Below are positions 1-8,796 of a stretch of 64,000 bases of DNA, piece after piece. A model generated the notes under the pieces. The model saw only the letters and a list, made by a program, of their open reading frames with translations, was not told the DNA's origin and searched no databases. Each line of letters opens with the position of its first letter. Position 1 is the first letter of the stretch. Source of the stretch: Alphaproteobacteria bacterium (lineage in GTDB: Bacteria > Pseudomonadota > Alphaproteobacteria > Ferrovibrionales > Ferrovibrionaceae); the NCBI GenBank assembly GCA_026126165.1, contig JAHCJR010000001.1, positions 1 to 64,000 of the forward strand. The letters run 5' to 3'. The translations under genes were made by a program, and so were the position numbers.

Positions 1-1
1 A

Positions 2-637
2 CACCTGCTCGCCGGCGGCCTGGTCCTCATCAGCTTCTCGCTGCTTTACCAGGACCGGCTCCACGCGCTGGTCAATGTCTACGCCCTCCATGCCTTTATC
101 CTGGCCCTCTCGGTCGCCTGGCAGGCACTGGCGCAGCACGCGCCGCATCTCTACCTGACCGCCGCCATCGCTTTCCTGTTCAAGGCGCTGATCGTGCCCC
201 TGGCGTTGCACCGGATCATCCGGAGGCTCGGCATCCACCGGCAGATCGAGAATGTGGTCGGCATCGTTCCGACCATGCTGGCGGGGATGGCCCTAGTCGC
301 CCTTTCCATGGTGGTCATGCTGCGGGTGACGCCGGAGGCCGATCCGCTGGCGCGGGAGGACCTCGCCTTCGCCCTCTCGGTGGTCCTGCTCGGCCTGCTG
401 ACCATGGTCACAAGACGCAACGCCGTCGGACAGGTCGTGGGTTTCATGGCACTGGAGAACGGCCTTGTCCTGGCGGCGACGGGCGCCAGCGGCATGCCCC
501 TGGTGGTGGAGATCAGCGTCGCCTTCTCGATCCTCATCGCCTTCATCGTCATCGGCATCTTCCTGTTCCGCATCCGGGAACGCTTCGATACCGTCGACAT
601 CGCCGCGCTCGACGATTTCCGCGGTGAACGGCGATGA
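2..637 (+). CDS. hyfE: Hydrogenase-4 component E-like membrane subunit (HyfE), 5' end outside window
   Basis: Reading from base 2 there is an unbroken frame to the TGA at 635-637, so the true start lies left of the window. The visible ~211 residues are almost wholly hydrophobic, with about six membrane segments and a short basic cytoplasmic tail (FRIRERFD near the end). This matches HyfE of hydrogenase-4 and related energy-converting complexes, a NuoK-like subunit of the membrane arm thought to help ion translocation. It overlaps the next gene by 4 bp (ATGA), as expected for a coupled operon. The family call rests on the hydrophobic profile plus the unmistakable hyfF-hyfG-hyfI order downstream; a generic NuoK-like subunit is the only real alternative. 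Confidence 0.85.
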   Translation, partial: HLLAGGLVLISFSLLYQDRLHALVNVYALHAFILALSVAWQALAQHAPHLYLTAAIAFLFKALIVPLALHRIIRRLGIHRQIENVVGIVPTMLAGMALVALSMVVMLRVTPEADPLAREDLAFALSVVLLGLLTMVTRRNAVGQVVGFMALENGLVLAATGASGMPLVVEISVAFSILIAFIVIGIFLFRIRERFDTVDIAALDDFRGERR

Positions 638-2082
638 CATACGACCTCGCCGACCCGCTGCTGCTCGTCCTGCTGGTGCCGGTCTGCGCCGCCGGGCTGC
701 TGGCGCTGATCCCCGGCTACCGCGTCTCGGCGCGCGTCAACGTCGCGGCGAGCTTCGCCACCCTGCTCGCCGCACTTGGCCTGCTGGCGGAACGCCCGGA
801 AGCCGGCCGCTTCCTGTTCGTCGACGATCTCAGCATCGTCTTCATCCTGCTCAACAGCCTGGTCGGCTTCACCACCAGCCTGTTCAGCGCCGGCTACATC
901 GCGCACGAGCTGGACAAGGGACGGCTGACGCCGCGGCACCTGCGTTTTTATCATGCGATGTACCAGTTCATGATGTTCGGCATGAACCTGGCGCTGATTT
1001 CGAGCAGCATCGGCCTGATGTGGGTCGCGGTCGAGATCGCCACGCTCACCACCGTGCTGATGGTGGGCATCTACCGCACCCACGAGGCGCTGGAGGCGGC
1101 CTGGAAATACTTCATCCTTGGCAGCGTCGGCATCGCGCTGGCGCTCTTCGGCACCATCCTCGTCTACATGGCGGCCCGGCCGGTGATCGGCGAAGGGCAC
1201 GATGCGATGGCCTGGCCGCTGCTGATCGGCCGCGTCGCGGAGTTCGATCCGGCGCTGCTCAACGTCGCGTTCATCTTCCTGCTGCTGGGCTACGGGACCA
1301 AGGTCGGCCTCGCCCCGGTGCATGCCTGGCTGCCGGATGCGCATGCCGAGGGTCCGACGCCGATTTCCGCCGTGCTTTCCGGCCTGCTGCTCAACGTGGC
1401 GCTCTATGCGCTGCTGCGTTTCAAGATGCTGATGGCGGCCAGCCCCGGCGCACTGGCGCCGGGACCGCTCATGGTGACGATGGGTCTCGGCTCGCTGATC
1501 TTCGCCGCCTTCATGCTGTACCGGCGCCGCGACATCAAGCGCATGTTCGCCTATTCCTCGATCGAGCATATGGGCATCATCGTCTTTGCCTTCGGCATGG
1601 GCGGCGCGCTCGCCAACTTCGCCGGCCTGCTGCACATGGTGGCGCACAGCCTGACCAAGTCGGCCATCTTCTTCGCCGTCGGCCATGTCGCGCAGGTGAC
1701 CGGCACGCAGAAGATCGCCGAGATCCGCGGCCTGACCACCTCCCACCCGCGCCTCGGCTGGGGTCTCGTCCTCGGCGTGGTCGCCATCGCCGGCCTGCCG
1801 CCGCTCGGCATCTTCATGAGCGAATTCCTGCTCGTCACCTCGACCTTCTCCCGCGCGCCCCTGCTTGCCCTGCTGCTCGCCGCCGGACTGCTGCTCGCGC
1901 TCGGCGCCCTGCTCTGGCGGCTCGGCGGGCTTGCCTTCGGCCCGCCGGCGCCGGGCCTCGCGCCGCTCGGCGCTTCATGCCTGCCCATGTATGCCCATCT
2001 CGGGCTGGTCGCCATGGCCGGCCTCTACCTGCCGCCGCCGCTGGTCCGCTGGTTCCAGTCGGTGGCCGCGCTGCTCGGCTAG
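634..2082 (+). CDS. hyfF: Hydrogenase-4 component F-like proton-pumping subunit (HyfF, NuoL/M/N family)
   Basis: A 482-residue polytopic membrane protein with about 14 hydrophobic segments, of the Mrp/NuoL-M-N antiporter-like family that carries protons or sodium ions across the membrane. The family's key charged residues are visible: a membrane glutamate at E134 (WVAVEIATLTT), K158, the channel lysine K223 in GTKVGLAPVHAWLPDAH, and H230. The PISAVLSG signature follows directly. Length is normal for HyfF (about 480-530). The start overlaps hyfE by 4 bp and the stop is 18 bp before the large-subunit gene, which has a good AGGAAAG ribosome site. In the complex it would couple electron transfer in the soluble arm to ion translocation. 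Confidence 0.93.
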   Translation: MTYDLADPLLLVLLVPVCAAGLLALIPGYRVSARVNVAASFATLLAALGLLAERPEAGRFLFVDDLSIVFILLNSLVGFTTSLFSAGYIAHELDKGRLTPRHLRFYHAMYQFMMFGMNLALISSSIGLMWVAVEIATLTTVLMVGIYRTHEALEAAWKYFILGSVGIALALFGTILVYMAARPVIGEGHDAMAWPLLIGRVAEFDPALLNVAFIFLLLGYGTKVGLAPVHAWLPDAHAEGPTPISAVLSGLLLNVALYALLRFKMLMAASPGALAPGPLMVTMGLGSLIFAAFMLYRRRDIKRMFAYSSIEHMGIIVFAFGMGGALANFAGLLHMVAHSLTKSAIFFAVGHVAQVTGTQKIAEIRGLTTSHPRLGWGLVLGVVAIAGLPPLGIFMSEFLLVTSTFSRAPLLALLLAAGLLLALGALLWRLGGLAFGPPAPGLAPLGASCLPMYAHLGLVAMAGLYLPPPLVRWFQSVAALLG

Positions 2083-2100
2083 AGGAGCGAGGAAAGCGCC

Positions 2101-3615
2101 ATGAGCCCGCTCGGCAAGCTGCTCTCCGACACGAGGCCGGCCGCGCCCCATGCGCCCTGGCGGCGCGCGCTGGCCGGCGATGCCACCTGGCAGGCCGCCA
2201 TCGGCGAGCTTTGCACCGGCCATCTTGCATTGCTTGGCCTCTGGGGCGAGCGGCAGGCGGTCCACATGGCCCTGCTCGACGAGGCACATTCGGAAATCGC
2301 CGTCCTCACCCACGAATGTCCGTCGGGCACATACCCCTCCGTGGCGCTGCACCACGCCCCGGCGATCCGGCTCGAGCGGGCGATCCGCGACCTCTTCGGA
2401 CTGGAGCCGGACGGCGCGCCCGACCGGCGCCCCTGGCTCGATCACGGGACATGGCCACTCTCGCGACCGCTTGGCGCCCACCCGAGGGCGGAAATCGGCC
2501 GGCAGGATTATGCGTTCCTCGCCGCCGAGGGCGAGGGTCTGCACCAGATTCCGGTCGGCCCCGTCCATGCCGGGATCATCGAGCCCGGACATTTCCGCTT
2601 CAACGTCAACGGCGAGACCGTGGTCCGCCTCGAGGCAAGGCTTGGCTATGTCCACAAGGGCATCGAAGGACTGATGGCGGGCGCCGATCTGGCGCGGGCC
2701 GCGCTGCTTGCCGGTCGCGTCAGCGGCGACAGCACGGTCGCCTATTCGATCGCCTATGCCCGCGCCGTCGAAGCCGCGCTGAGCGCAGCCGTGCCCGAAC
2801 GCGCGCACTGGCTGCGCGCGCTCTGCGCGGAACTGGAGCGGATCGCCAATCACCTGGGCGATATCGGCGCGATCTGCAACGATGCCTCCTTCGCCCTGAT
2901 GCAGGCCCATTGCTCGGCCCTGCGCGAGGATGTGTTGCGCGCCGCCGGCGCCTGCTTCGGCCACCGTCTGATGCAGGGCTGCGTCGTCCCCGGAGGCATG
3001 GCGACGGATATCGCGCCGGAAGGTCTCGCGCTCCTGCGCCGGCTGCGGGCGGAGGTCGCGGCGCGCCTGCCGGACCTGACGGAACTCTACGACACGACGA
3101 CCTCGCTGCAGGACCGCACCGTCGGAACCGGCATCCTCTCTCCCGCACTGGCGCGCGCCTTCGCCGCCGGCGGCTTTGTCGGCCGTGCCTCGGGACGCGC
3201 TTTCGATGCCCGCCGCGCCGTAGCCTATGCGCCCTACGACCGGCTCTCCTTCGAGGTCCCGGTGCTCGATGCGGGCGATGTTGATGCAAGGGTCTTGCTG
3301 CGCTTCCGCGAGGTGGAGCAGAGCCTGTCGCTGATCGCGCAGCTCCTCGACGGGATGCCCGAAGGTCCATCGCGCGCCGGACTGCCCGCGGGGGAGGGTC
3401 CGGCCGAAGGCATGGCGCTGGTCGAGGGCTTTCGCGGCGACGTGCTGGCCTGGCTCAGGATCGGCGCGGACGGGCGGATCGCGCGCTGCCATCTGCGCGA
3501 CCCGTCATGGTTCCAGTGGCCGCTGCTGGAGGCGGCAATCGAAGGCAACATCGTGGCGGACTTCCCGCTCTGCAACAAATCCTTCAACTGCTCCTATTCC
3601 GGTCATGACCTCTGA
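2101..3615 (+). CDS. HyfG/HycE-like large subunit lacking the N-terminal Ni-Fe cysteine pair (Ehr-type)
   Basis: 504 residues: an N-terminal NuoC-like (30 kDa) region, about residues 35-125, fused to a NuoD-like (49 kDa) region from about residue 145, starting with the strongly conserved PVGPVHAGIIEPGHF. This is the fused HycE/HyfG architecture. In catalytic group 4 hydrogenases the segment after LxYVHKGIE has RxCGxC and the C-terminus has DPCxxC; together these bind the Ni-Fe centre. Here the first site reads RVSGDST (206-212), with no cysteine, and the second reads FPLCNKSFNC (488-497), with cysteines 491 and 497 in altered spacing. A normal Ni-Fe site therefore cannot form. This is known for Ehr complexes, whose reaction is unknown. 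The protein would sit on the NuoB-like subunit encoded next. Confidence 0.9.
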   Translation: MSPLGKLLSDTRPAAPHAPWRRALAGDATWQAAIGELCTGHLALLGLWGERQAVHMALLDEAHSEIAVLTHECPSGTYPSVALHHAPAIRLERAIRDLFGLEPDGAPDRRPWLDHGTWPLSRPLGAHPRAEIGRQDYAFLAAEGEGLHQIPVGPVHAGIIEPGHFRFNVNGETVVRLEARLGYVHKGIEGLMAGADLARAALLAGRVSGDSTVAYSIAYARAVEAALSAAVPERAHWLRALCAELERIANHLGDIGAICNDASFALMQAHCSALREDVLRAAGACFGHRLMQGCVVPGGMATDIAPEGLALLRRLRAEVAARLPDLTELYDTTTSLQDRTVGTGILSPALARAFAAGGFVGRASGRAFDARRAVAYAPYDRLSFEVPVLDAGDVDARVLLRFREVEQSLSLIAQLLDGMPEGPSRAGLPAGEGPAEGMALVEGFRGDVLAWLRIGADGRIARCHLRDPSWFQWPLLEAAIEGNIVADFPLCNKSFNCSYSGHDL

Positions 3616-3627
3616 GGGAAACATCGG

Positions 3628-4158
3628 ATGATCAGGTTGCTTGCCCGGAACCTGTTCGGCCCGCCGCTCACCGAGCAGCCGCCGGCAGCCGACGATGCGG
3701 CGGGCCGCGAGATCGCGGCGGCGCTGCAACGCGCGTCGCGCCGTCATCTCGGCCACAGCCTCGCCATCCGCCATGTCGATGCCGGATCGTGCAATGGCTG
3801 CGAACTGGAAATCCATGCCCTCGGCAATCCCTACTACGACCTCGAACGCTATGGCCTGCGCTTCGTCGCCTCGCCACGCCATGCGGACCTTCTGCTGGTG
3901 ACCGGGCCGGTCACGCACAACATGGCGGAGGCGCTGCATCGGACCTATACGGCGATGCCGGGCCCGAAATGGGTGGTCGCTGCCGGTACCTGCGCCCTCG
4001 ATGGCGGCTGCTTCGCCGGCAGCTACGCGGTGCTGGGCGGGGTCTCGGCCCTGCTGCCGGTCGATCTGCATGTCGCCGGCTGCCCGCCCGCGCCGCTCGA
4101 TCTGCTGCGCGGCCTTCTCGCGGTGATGGAACGGCCCAGGAAAGCGACAATTGCCTAG
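3628..4158 (+). CDS. HyfI/NuoB-like [4Fe-4S] small subunit
   Basis: 176 residues of the NuoB / HyfI / HycG family, the subunit holding the [4Fe-4S] cluster closest to the active or quinone site. The cluster ligands are all present: C55 and C58 in DAGSCNGCE, C122 in AGTCA and C152 in AGCPP. C128 is an extra cysteine. So the small subunit looks functional even though the large subunit has lost its N-terminal nickel cysteines. It is shorter than E. coli HyfI (about 250) but close to HycG/NuoB core length. GAGGG lies just upstream of the ATG, 12 bp after the large-subunit stop. The 3' end overlaps the methyltransferase frame by 8 bp if that gene uses its TTG start. Confidence 0.93.
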   Translation: MIRLLARNLFGPPLTEQPPAADDAAGREIAAALQRASRRHLGHSLAIRHVDAGSCNGCELEIHALGNPYYDLERYGLRFVASPRHADLLLVTGPVTHNMAEALHRTYTAMPGPKWVVAAGTCALDGGCFAGSYAVLGGVSALLPVDLHVAGCPPAPLDLLRGLLAVMERPRKATIA

Positions 4159-4822
4159 TTCGCTGTTGTCCGAATCGCCGAATTGGTCTTGTCTTGCCCT
4201 GTCTGGCGCAACAGTGGTGCGGGGCATGTTCGGTTTCCGTGCGGGACGGGTGAAGAAGGCGCTGGCCAGGGCGACGCTCGGCCTGCTGGCGCGGCGTGAG
4301 TCGGACCTCGCGCGCTGGTCGGATCCGCGCAACCTCCAGGCCGAATGGGACGAACGCGCGGCAATGGCGGCGCGCCACGTCCTGCAAGGCCAGCCGGTGC
4401 TCGATCTCGGCTGCGGCGCCATGGCGCTGGAGCGGTTCCTGCCGCCGGGCACGCCCTACCGGCCGGCGGATATCGTCGCCCGCCGCGCCGACTGTCTCGT
4501 GATCGATCTGAACCGGGGCGAGTTTCCCGATGGACGCTTCGGCAGCGTCACGCTGCTTGGCGTGCTCGAATATCTGTATGAACCGGAAGCGGTATTGCGG
4601 CGCGCGCGGCTTGCTGCCGGACGGCTGGTGCTGAGCTATGCCATCGATCTCGGACAGAGGCCCGAGAAGCGGCGCGCCAATGGCTGGGTCAATGATTTCA
4701 AGGAGGCGGAGATCAGGCGCCTGCTCGAGGCGAGCGGCTGGCGGCTGGTCGGACAGTCGCCAATCCGCGTGCGTCGCAAGGTCAGGCACGATCTCTTCGT
4801 CTGCGATGGCGAGCCAGGCTGA
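4151..4822 (+). CDS. SAM-dependent class I methyltransferase
   Basis: 223 residues if translation begins at TTG 4151, which has AGGAAAG about seven bases upstream; an in-frame ATG at 4226 would give 198 residues and keeps the whole domain. Motif I for SAM binding is VLDLGCGA at about residues 83-90, and a motif II-like DxDx stretch and GVLEYLYEP follow, in the style of MetW-like methyltransferases. The substrate cannot be read from the sequence. It starts inside the end of the NuoB-like gene and ends inside the start of the cyclase gene, so it is probably co-expressed with the energy-converting complex. Whether it modifies a component of that complex is not known. Confidence 0.8.
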   Translation: MPSSLLSESPNWSCLALSGATVVRGMFGFRAGRVKKALARATLGLLARRESDLARWSDPRNLQAEWDERAAMAARHVLQGQPVLDLGCGAMALERFLPPGTPYRPADIVARRADCLVIDLNRGEFPDGRFGSVTLLGVLEYLYEPEAVLRRARLAAGRLVLSYAIDLGQRPEKRRANGWVNDFKEAEIRRLLEASGWRLVGQSPIRVRRKVRHDLFVCDGEPG

Positions 4823-5834
4823 ACGGCGGCGGCGCCTGGGCGCGCTCGGGCTGCTGCTCTTCTTCATGCTGATCGGCGCGGCCGGCGGCGCGCTCTACCG
4901 GCTGATCTTCGACCCGGCCAGCGAGCGCGAGGCCGCGCAGTTCGCGCGCAGCATGGCGCAGGGCATGTTGCTGGCCACGGCGCTCTTCCTCGCAGACAAC
5001 GCCTTCACGGCCCTGGAAGCGCGCTACCGCAGACGCCCGCCGCTGCTCGCAAGCTTCCTGATCCGCGCCATTGCCCTTTCCGGGGTCATCGTCGTCACCA
5101 TTGCCGCCAGCGAGGCGCTCCTCACCGGCCATCCGCCTTCCCTTGCATGGCTAAGGCAGATACTGCCGCGCGTGCTGGGACCGGCACTGCTCATCGGCTT
5201 CCTGATCCAGGCTGCGGTGAGCGTCGCCAGCCTGGTCGGCCTGTCCGAACTGCTGAGTTTCGTGCTCGGCCGGTATCGCCGGCCGATCATCGAGGAACGC
5301 ATCGTCATGTTCGCCGACCTCGTCGGTTCCACACGCATCGCCGAACGGCTTGGCGAGGCGGGAGCGCAGGAACTGCTTGCCACCCTGTTCCGCGAAATCG
5401 ATCCCGTCTTCCGTGGTCATGGCGCGCGGGTGATGAGCTATGTGGGCGATGCGGTGATCGTCACCTGGCCTTGCGAGGCCGGCAACGCCGACCGGGCACT
5501 TGCCTGCGGGCTGGAACTCGAGCGCCGGCTCCGCGACCTCGGGCCTGGTTTCGAGGCCCGCTTCGGCGTCCGGCCCGAGCTGCGCGTGAGCGCCCATGCG
5601 GGCCCCGTCGCCATCGGCGAGATCGGCGAGAGCCGCAAACAGATCGCGCTGCTCGGCGATGTGGTCAATGTCGCCGCCCGCATGGAAGAGGAGGCGAAGG
5701 CGCGGGGCGAGCGCTTCCTCGCCTCCGAAGCGCTCCTCGAGCGGGCCGCGCCGGCCTGGCGCGGGCGGGCACGCAGCCTCGGTCCGCGCCCGCTGCGCGG
5801 CCGCGCGGAGCCGGTCGAACTCTTCGCCATCTAA
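4806..5834 (+). CDS. Membrane-bound class III adenylate cyclase
   Basis: 342 residues from the ATG at 4806, which overlaps the methyltransferase stop by 17 bp. An open frame runs further upstream, but that part overlays the methyltransferase gene and has no family resemblance. The N-terminal ~155 residues hold about four hydrophobic segments. A class III nucleotidyl cyclase domain follows at about 163-342. Catalytic residues are present: metal-binding D171 (FADLVGS) and D215 (YVGDA), purine-specifying K278 and D285 (SRKQ...LGD), and transition-state N288 and R292 (VVNVAARM). K/D at the specificity positions points to ATP and therefore cAMP. Only one domain is present, so it must dimerise. The target pathway is not evident nearby. 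Confidence 0.9.
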   Translation: MASQAERRRRLGALGLLLFFMLIGAAGGALYRLIFDPASEREAAQFARSMAQGMLLATALFLADNAFTALEARYRRRPPLLASFLIRAIALSGVIVVTIAASEALLTGHPPSLAWLRQILPRVLGPALLIGFLIQAAVSVASLVGLSELLSFVLGRYRRPIIEERIVMFADLVGSTRIAERLGEAGAQELLATLFREIDPVFRGHGARVMSYVGDAVIVTWPCEAGNADRALACGLELERRLRDLGPGFEARFGVRPELRVSAHAGPVAIGEIGESRKQIALLGDVVNVAARMEEEAKARGERFLASEALLERAAPAWRGRARSLGPRPLRGRAEPVELFAI

Positions 5835-5892
5835 GCCTGACGGGTGCACGAGGTTCCGGGATCGTCGGCGCGGAGCGGACACCCGGAAAGAC

Positions 5893-5967
5893 TGGCTGGG
5901 GCGGGAGGATTCGAACCTCCGTATGTCGGAATCAAAATCCGATGCCTTACCACTTGGCGACGCCCCA
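5893..5967 (-). tRNA. tRNA-Gln (anticodon UUG)
   Basis: On the minus strand the 75-nt sequence folds as a cloverleaf: acceptor TGGGGCG pairs with CGCCCCA, the anticodon stem is TCGGA/TCCGA around a TTTTGAT loop with anticodon TTG, and the T arm is GGAGG-TTCGAAT-CCTCC. The 3' CCA is encoded in the DNA (5893-5895). It lies about 70 bp after ispE in the same orientation and may be read from the same transcript or from its own promoter. Confidence 0.96.
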
Positions 5968-6039
5968 GCAGGCGCCCGCGCGAGGCGGCAGGACCATAGA
6001 CGTTTCGGAAAACGGATTCCAGCCCCCCGGGCGCCCGTC

Positions 6040-6912
6040 CTACGGAAGCACGGGTCCGGCCGCCACCCACCAGGAGGGCTCGATCTCACGCATCCGGCGG
6101 GCCGCCAGATCGGCCGCCGCCGCCTCGGCGAAAAGGGCGAAGCAGGTCGCCCCGCTCCCCGACATGCGGGCGAGCAGGCTGCCCGGCAGATTCTCCAGCA
6201 AGGACAGGACGCGGCCGATTTCCGGCTCGATGGCGATGGCCGGTGCCTCCAGGTCGTTCCGGCGGCCGCGCAGGAACCCTGCGAAGCGCGCCGGCCCGTC
6301 CAGATCCGGCTCGAACGGGCGAGCGCCGGAAAAGACCAGAGCGGGATGCCGGAAGACCTGGCCCGTGGGCACCGGCCGGAGCGGGTTGACCAGCAGCACG
6401 GAAAGCGGCGGCAGCGGCGCAAGCGGCGTCAGCCGATCGCCGATCCCCTCCATCCGGAGCGGGCGCGCCAGCAGGCAGGCCGGCACGTCGGCGCCAAGCC
6501 CGAGGGCGAGTTCCTGCAAGCTTGCCGGATCGGGCGAGAGGTTCCACAGCGCGGAGAGCGCCCGCAGCGCCGCGGCCGCATCGCTCGACCCGCCGCCGAT
6601 GCCGCTCGCGATCGGCAGGCGCTTGGTCAGCCGGATCGAGGCCTGCGCCGCGATGCCATGGTTCTCCGCCAGGGCGCGGGCGGCGCGCAGAACCAGATTG
6701 TCCGGTTCCGCCGCCAGGCCGGCACCAAAGGGACCATCGAGGTGCAGTTCCAGGCGCTCCGCCGGCGCCACTGCCACGCTGTCGCCGATGCCGGCGAAGA
6801 CCACGAGGCTGTCGAGCAGGTGATAGCCGTCGGCGCGCCGGCCGGTCACCTCCAGAAACAGGTTGATCTTGGCCGGCGCGAAGGCCGCCAGGGACGAAGA
6901 CTGCTCGGACAT
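6040..6912 (-). CDS. ispE: 4-diphosphocytidyl-2-C-methyl-D-erythritol kinase
   Basis: 290 residues, normal for IspE. It phosphorylates the 2-hydroxyl of CDP-methylerythritol with ATP in the cytosolic MEP pathway to isoprenoid precursors. GHMP-kinase motifs are clear: APAKINLFLEV at 12-22 with the active-site lysine K15, the glycine/serine-rich ATP loop SGIGGGSSDAAAAL at about 103-116, the catalytic aspartate D142 (LGADVPACL), and the C-terminal SGSGATCFALF motif. It starts 12 bp after the stop of the upstream TPR lipoprotein gene, so the two are very likely one transcript, an order common in alphaproteobacteria. Confidence 0.96.
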   Translation of the reverse strand: MSEQSSSLAAFAPAKINLFLEVTGRRADGYHLLDSLVVFAGIGDSVAVAPAERLELHLDGPFGAGLAAEPDNLVLRAARALAENHGIAAQASIRLTKRLPIASGIGGGSSDAAAALRALSALWNLSPDPASLQELALGLGADVPACLLARPLRMEGIGDRLTPLAPLPPLSVLLVNPLRPVPTGQVFRHPALVFSGARPFEPDLDGPARFAGFLRGRRNDLEAPAIAIEPEIGRVLSLLENLPGSLLARMSGSGATCFALFAEAAAADLAARRMREIEPSWWVAAGPVLP

Positions 6913-6924
6913 GCCAGTGCCGGG

Positions 6925-8718
6925 TCAGCCGCCCCGATTGTTCGATGCCGCCGGCTTCGGCGGCTGGCCGTTGACCAGTCCGCTCGCCAGCTTGCCCTCG
7001 ATGATCGGCACTTGCGCCGCATCAGGCTTGAGCGACAGGGCACGACGCCACTGGAAGCGTGCTTCCGCATGACGGCCCGTCTTCCAGTAGGCATCCCCCA
7101 GATGGTCGTTGATGGTCGGATCTTCCGGCCGCAACTCGACGGCGCGTTCGAGATGCAGGACCGCCTCGCGATAATTGCCCATGCGGTAGAGCACCCAGCC
7201 GAGACTGTCGACGATGTAGCCGTCGTTCGGACGCTGCTTGACGGCGCGCTCGATCATCGCCCGGGCGCGCTCCATATTCACGCCCTGCTCGACCCAGGAG
7301 TAGCCGAGATAGTTCAGCACCAGCGGATCGTCGGGCTTGAGTTCGAGCGCCTTGAGCAGATCGGCTTCCGCCTTGGCCCACTGCTTGGAACGCTCATGCG
7401 CGATCCCGCGGGCATAGAACAGCGCCCAGTGGCGGGGCTCCGGCGGGCCCAGGCGCTGGATCGCCCGGTCATATTCCTGAACCGCTTCGACGAAGCGCTC
7501 CTCACTGCGCAGCAGGTCGCCGAGAGCGATCAGCGCATCGGAACGCGATGGCTGCTCCTCCGCCATCTCCCGCAGGAGCTGCACCGCCTCCTCCTTGCGC
7601 TCGCTCCTCGCCATCGCCCAGGCCATCCGCAAACGGGTCGGCCAGCTATAAGGCGAGGCGCGGTCGATCGTGCGATAAACATGGATCGCAGCATCCAGGC
7701 GGCCGTCATTTTCGTGCAGGTCCGCAAGGAGCGTGCGCGCCAGCACGAAATCCGGCTTCAGGAACAGCGCGAGCTGGACATAGATCTCGCCCGAGTCCGA
7801 CCGGTCGTTGCGCGAAAGCACGACGGCGGTCCCGTAAAGCGCCTCGGCAATGCCTTCGGCCGCGCCGCCGACCATCGGCCGCGACGGCACAATGCCGCGA
7901 TCGAGCCGCTCCATCAGGTCCTTGATGCCGGGATTCTCGGGATTGCGCGCCAGGTAGGCCGCATAGACCTGGCGCGCCTCATCCGCGCGAGCGAGACGGA
8001 GCAGCAGGTTGCCATAAGCCTCGACCCCACGCAGCGATGCCCCGCCGGCCTCGGTCAGGGACTGCTTGTAGGAGGTCTCTGCCACGTCGTGGCGACCGGC
8101 CAGATCGGCGATCAATGCGCCATGGAACAGGCGGAAACCCGCAAAAGCCTGATTATCCTTCAGCGCCTCGAGCGCCGCCAGGGCCCCGTCCGGATCGCCG
8201 CCATCCTGGCGCGCCCAGGCGACCATGATCGGTCCGATCAGGGCATTGAAACCGGTCCGCCCGGTCTCTTCCATACGGCTCGCGGCACTGGCCGACTCGC
8301 CGGCCTTCAGTGCATGGACGGCGAGGATCAGATTGGCCAGCCCGTCGCTGGGCGCGAAAGCCATCACCTGTTGGGCCAGCCGGCGCGCCTCCTCGTGCCG
8401 CCCGTCGGCCGCCATGAGCTGCATGGTGCGGTGCGTGAGATACTCGTTCCCCACATCCTCGGCCAGGGCCTGGGCGTAGAAATCGGCCGCCCGGGTAGTA
8501 TCCTTGAGCGCGCGCGCCGCGAAGCGGCCGGCCAGATAGCTGCCAAGCCCCGATTCGGTGGGGATGCGCTCGGCGCGTTCGAAGGCGAGGTCCTGGCCCG
8601 GGCCCCCGCCCTGGCCGGCGCAGCCCGACAACAGCAGCACCGCGGCAAGCGCGATCGATACCGGCCACAGGCCCCGAACGGCGCGCGGCGGATTGGCGAG
8701 AACGGCGGAATCGCTCAT
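6925..8718 (-). CDS. TPR-repeat lipoprotein
   Basis: 597 residues from the ATG at 8718. In-frame ATGs at 8727 and 8736 and a longer open frame to 8781 also exist; 8718 gives the cleanest lipoprotein signal. A basic/hydrophobic signal runs to a lipobox LSGC with C33 as the lipidated cysteine. The rest is helical repeat, with canonical tetratricopeptide units (W, G, Y, A, P spacing) clearest in the C-terminal half, about residues 330-570, such as LNYLGYSWVEQG and VDSLGWVLYRMG. It is probably an envelope scaffold anchored in the outer membrane. The ETF-QO gene lies 78 bp upstream and ispE 12 bp downstream. Exact role unknown. Confidence 0.85.
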   Translation of the reverse strand: MSDSAVLANPPRAVRGLWPVSIALAAVLLLSGCAGQGGGPGQDLAFERAERIPTESGLGSYLAGRFAARALKDTTRAADFYAQALAEDVGNEYLTHRTMQLMAADGRHEEARRLAQQVMAFAPSDGLANLILAVHALKAGESASAASRMEETGRTGFNALIGPIMVAWARQDGGDPDGALAALEALKDNQAFAGFRLFHGALIADLAGRHDVAETSYKQSLTEAGGASLRGVEAYGNLLLRLARADEARQVYAAYLARNPENPGIKDLMERLDRGIVPSRPMVGGAAEGIAEALYGTAVVLSRNDRSDSGEIYVQLALFLKPDFVLARTLLADLHENDGRLDAAIHVYRTIDRASPYSWPTRLRMAWAMARSERKEEAVQLLREMAEEQPSRSDALIALGDLLRSEERFVEAVQEYDRAIQRLGPPEPRHWALFYARGIAHERSKQWAKAEADLLKALELKPDDPLVLNYLGYSWVEQGVNMERARAMIERAVKQRPNDGYIVDSLGWVLYRMGNYREAVLHLERAVELRPEDPTINDHLGDAYWKTGRHAEARFQWRRALSLKPDAAQVPIIEGKLASGLVNGQPPKPAASNNRGG

Positions 8719-8796
8719 GACGACCATATGGACCATATAATTGGGCGCGGGCGTCAGCGGGGCAACGGCAAACTTCGCCAAGAACCCCCCGACAAT

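Noticed and set aside
465-3284. A long plus-strand frame overlapping hyfF and the large-subunit gene, and a minus-strand frame at 151-1746
   Set aside because: Both conflict with genes having full family motifs and consist of Arg/Pro/Ala-rich or His/Asp/Gln-rich shadow sequence.
2101-3615. Functional [NiFe]-hydrogenase 4 large subunit
   Set aside because: The N-terminal CxxC is absent and the C-terminal pair has changed spacing; no hyp genes or formate dehydrogenase are in view.
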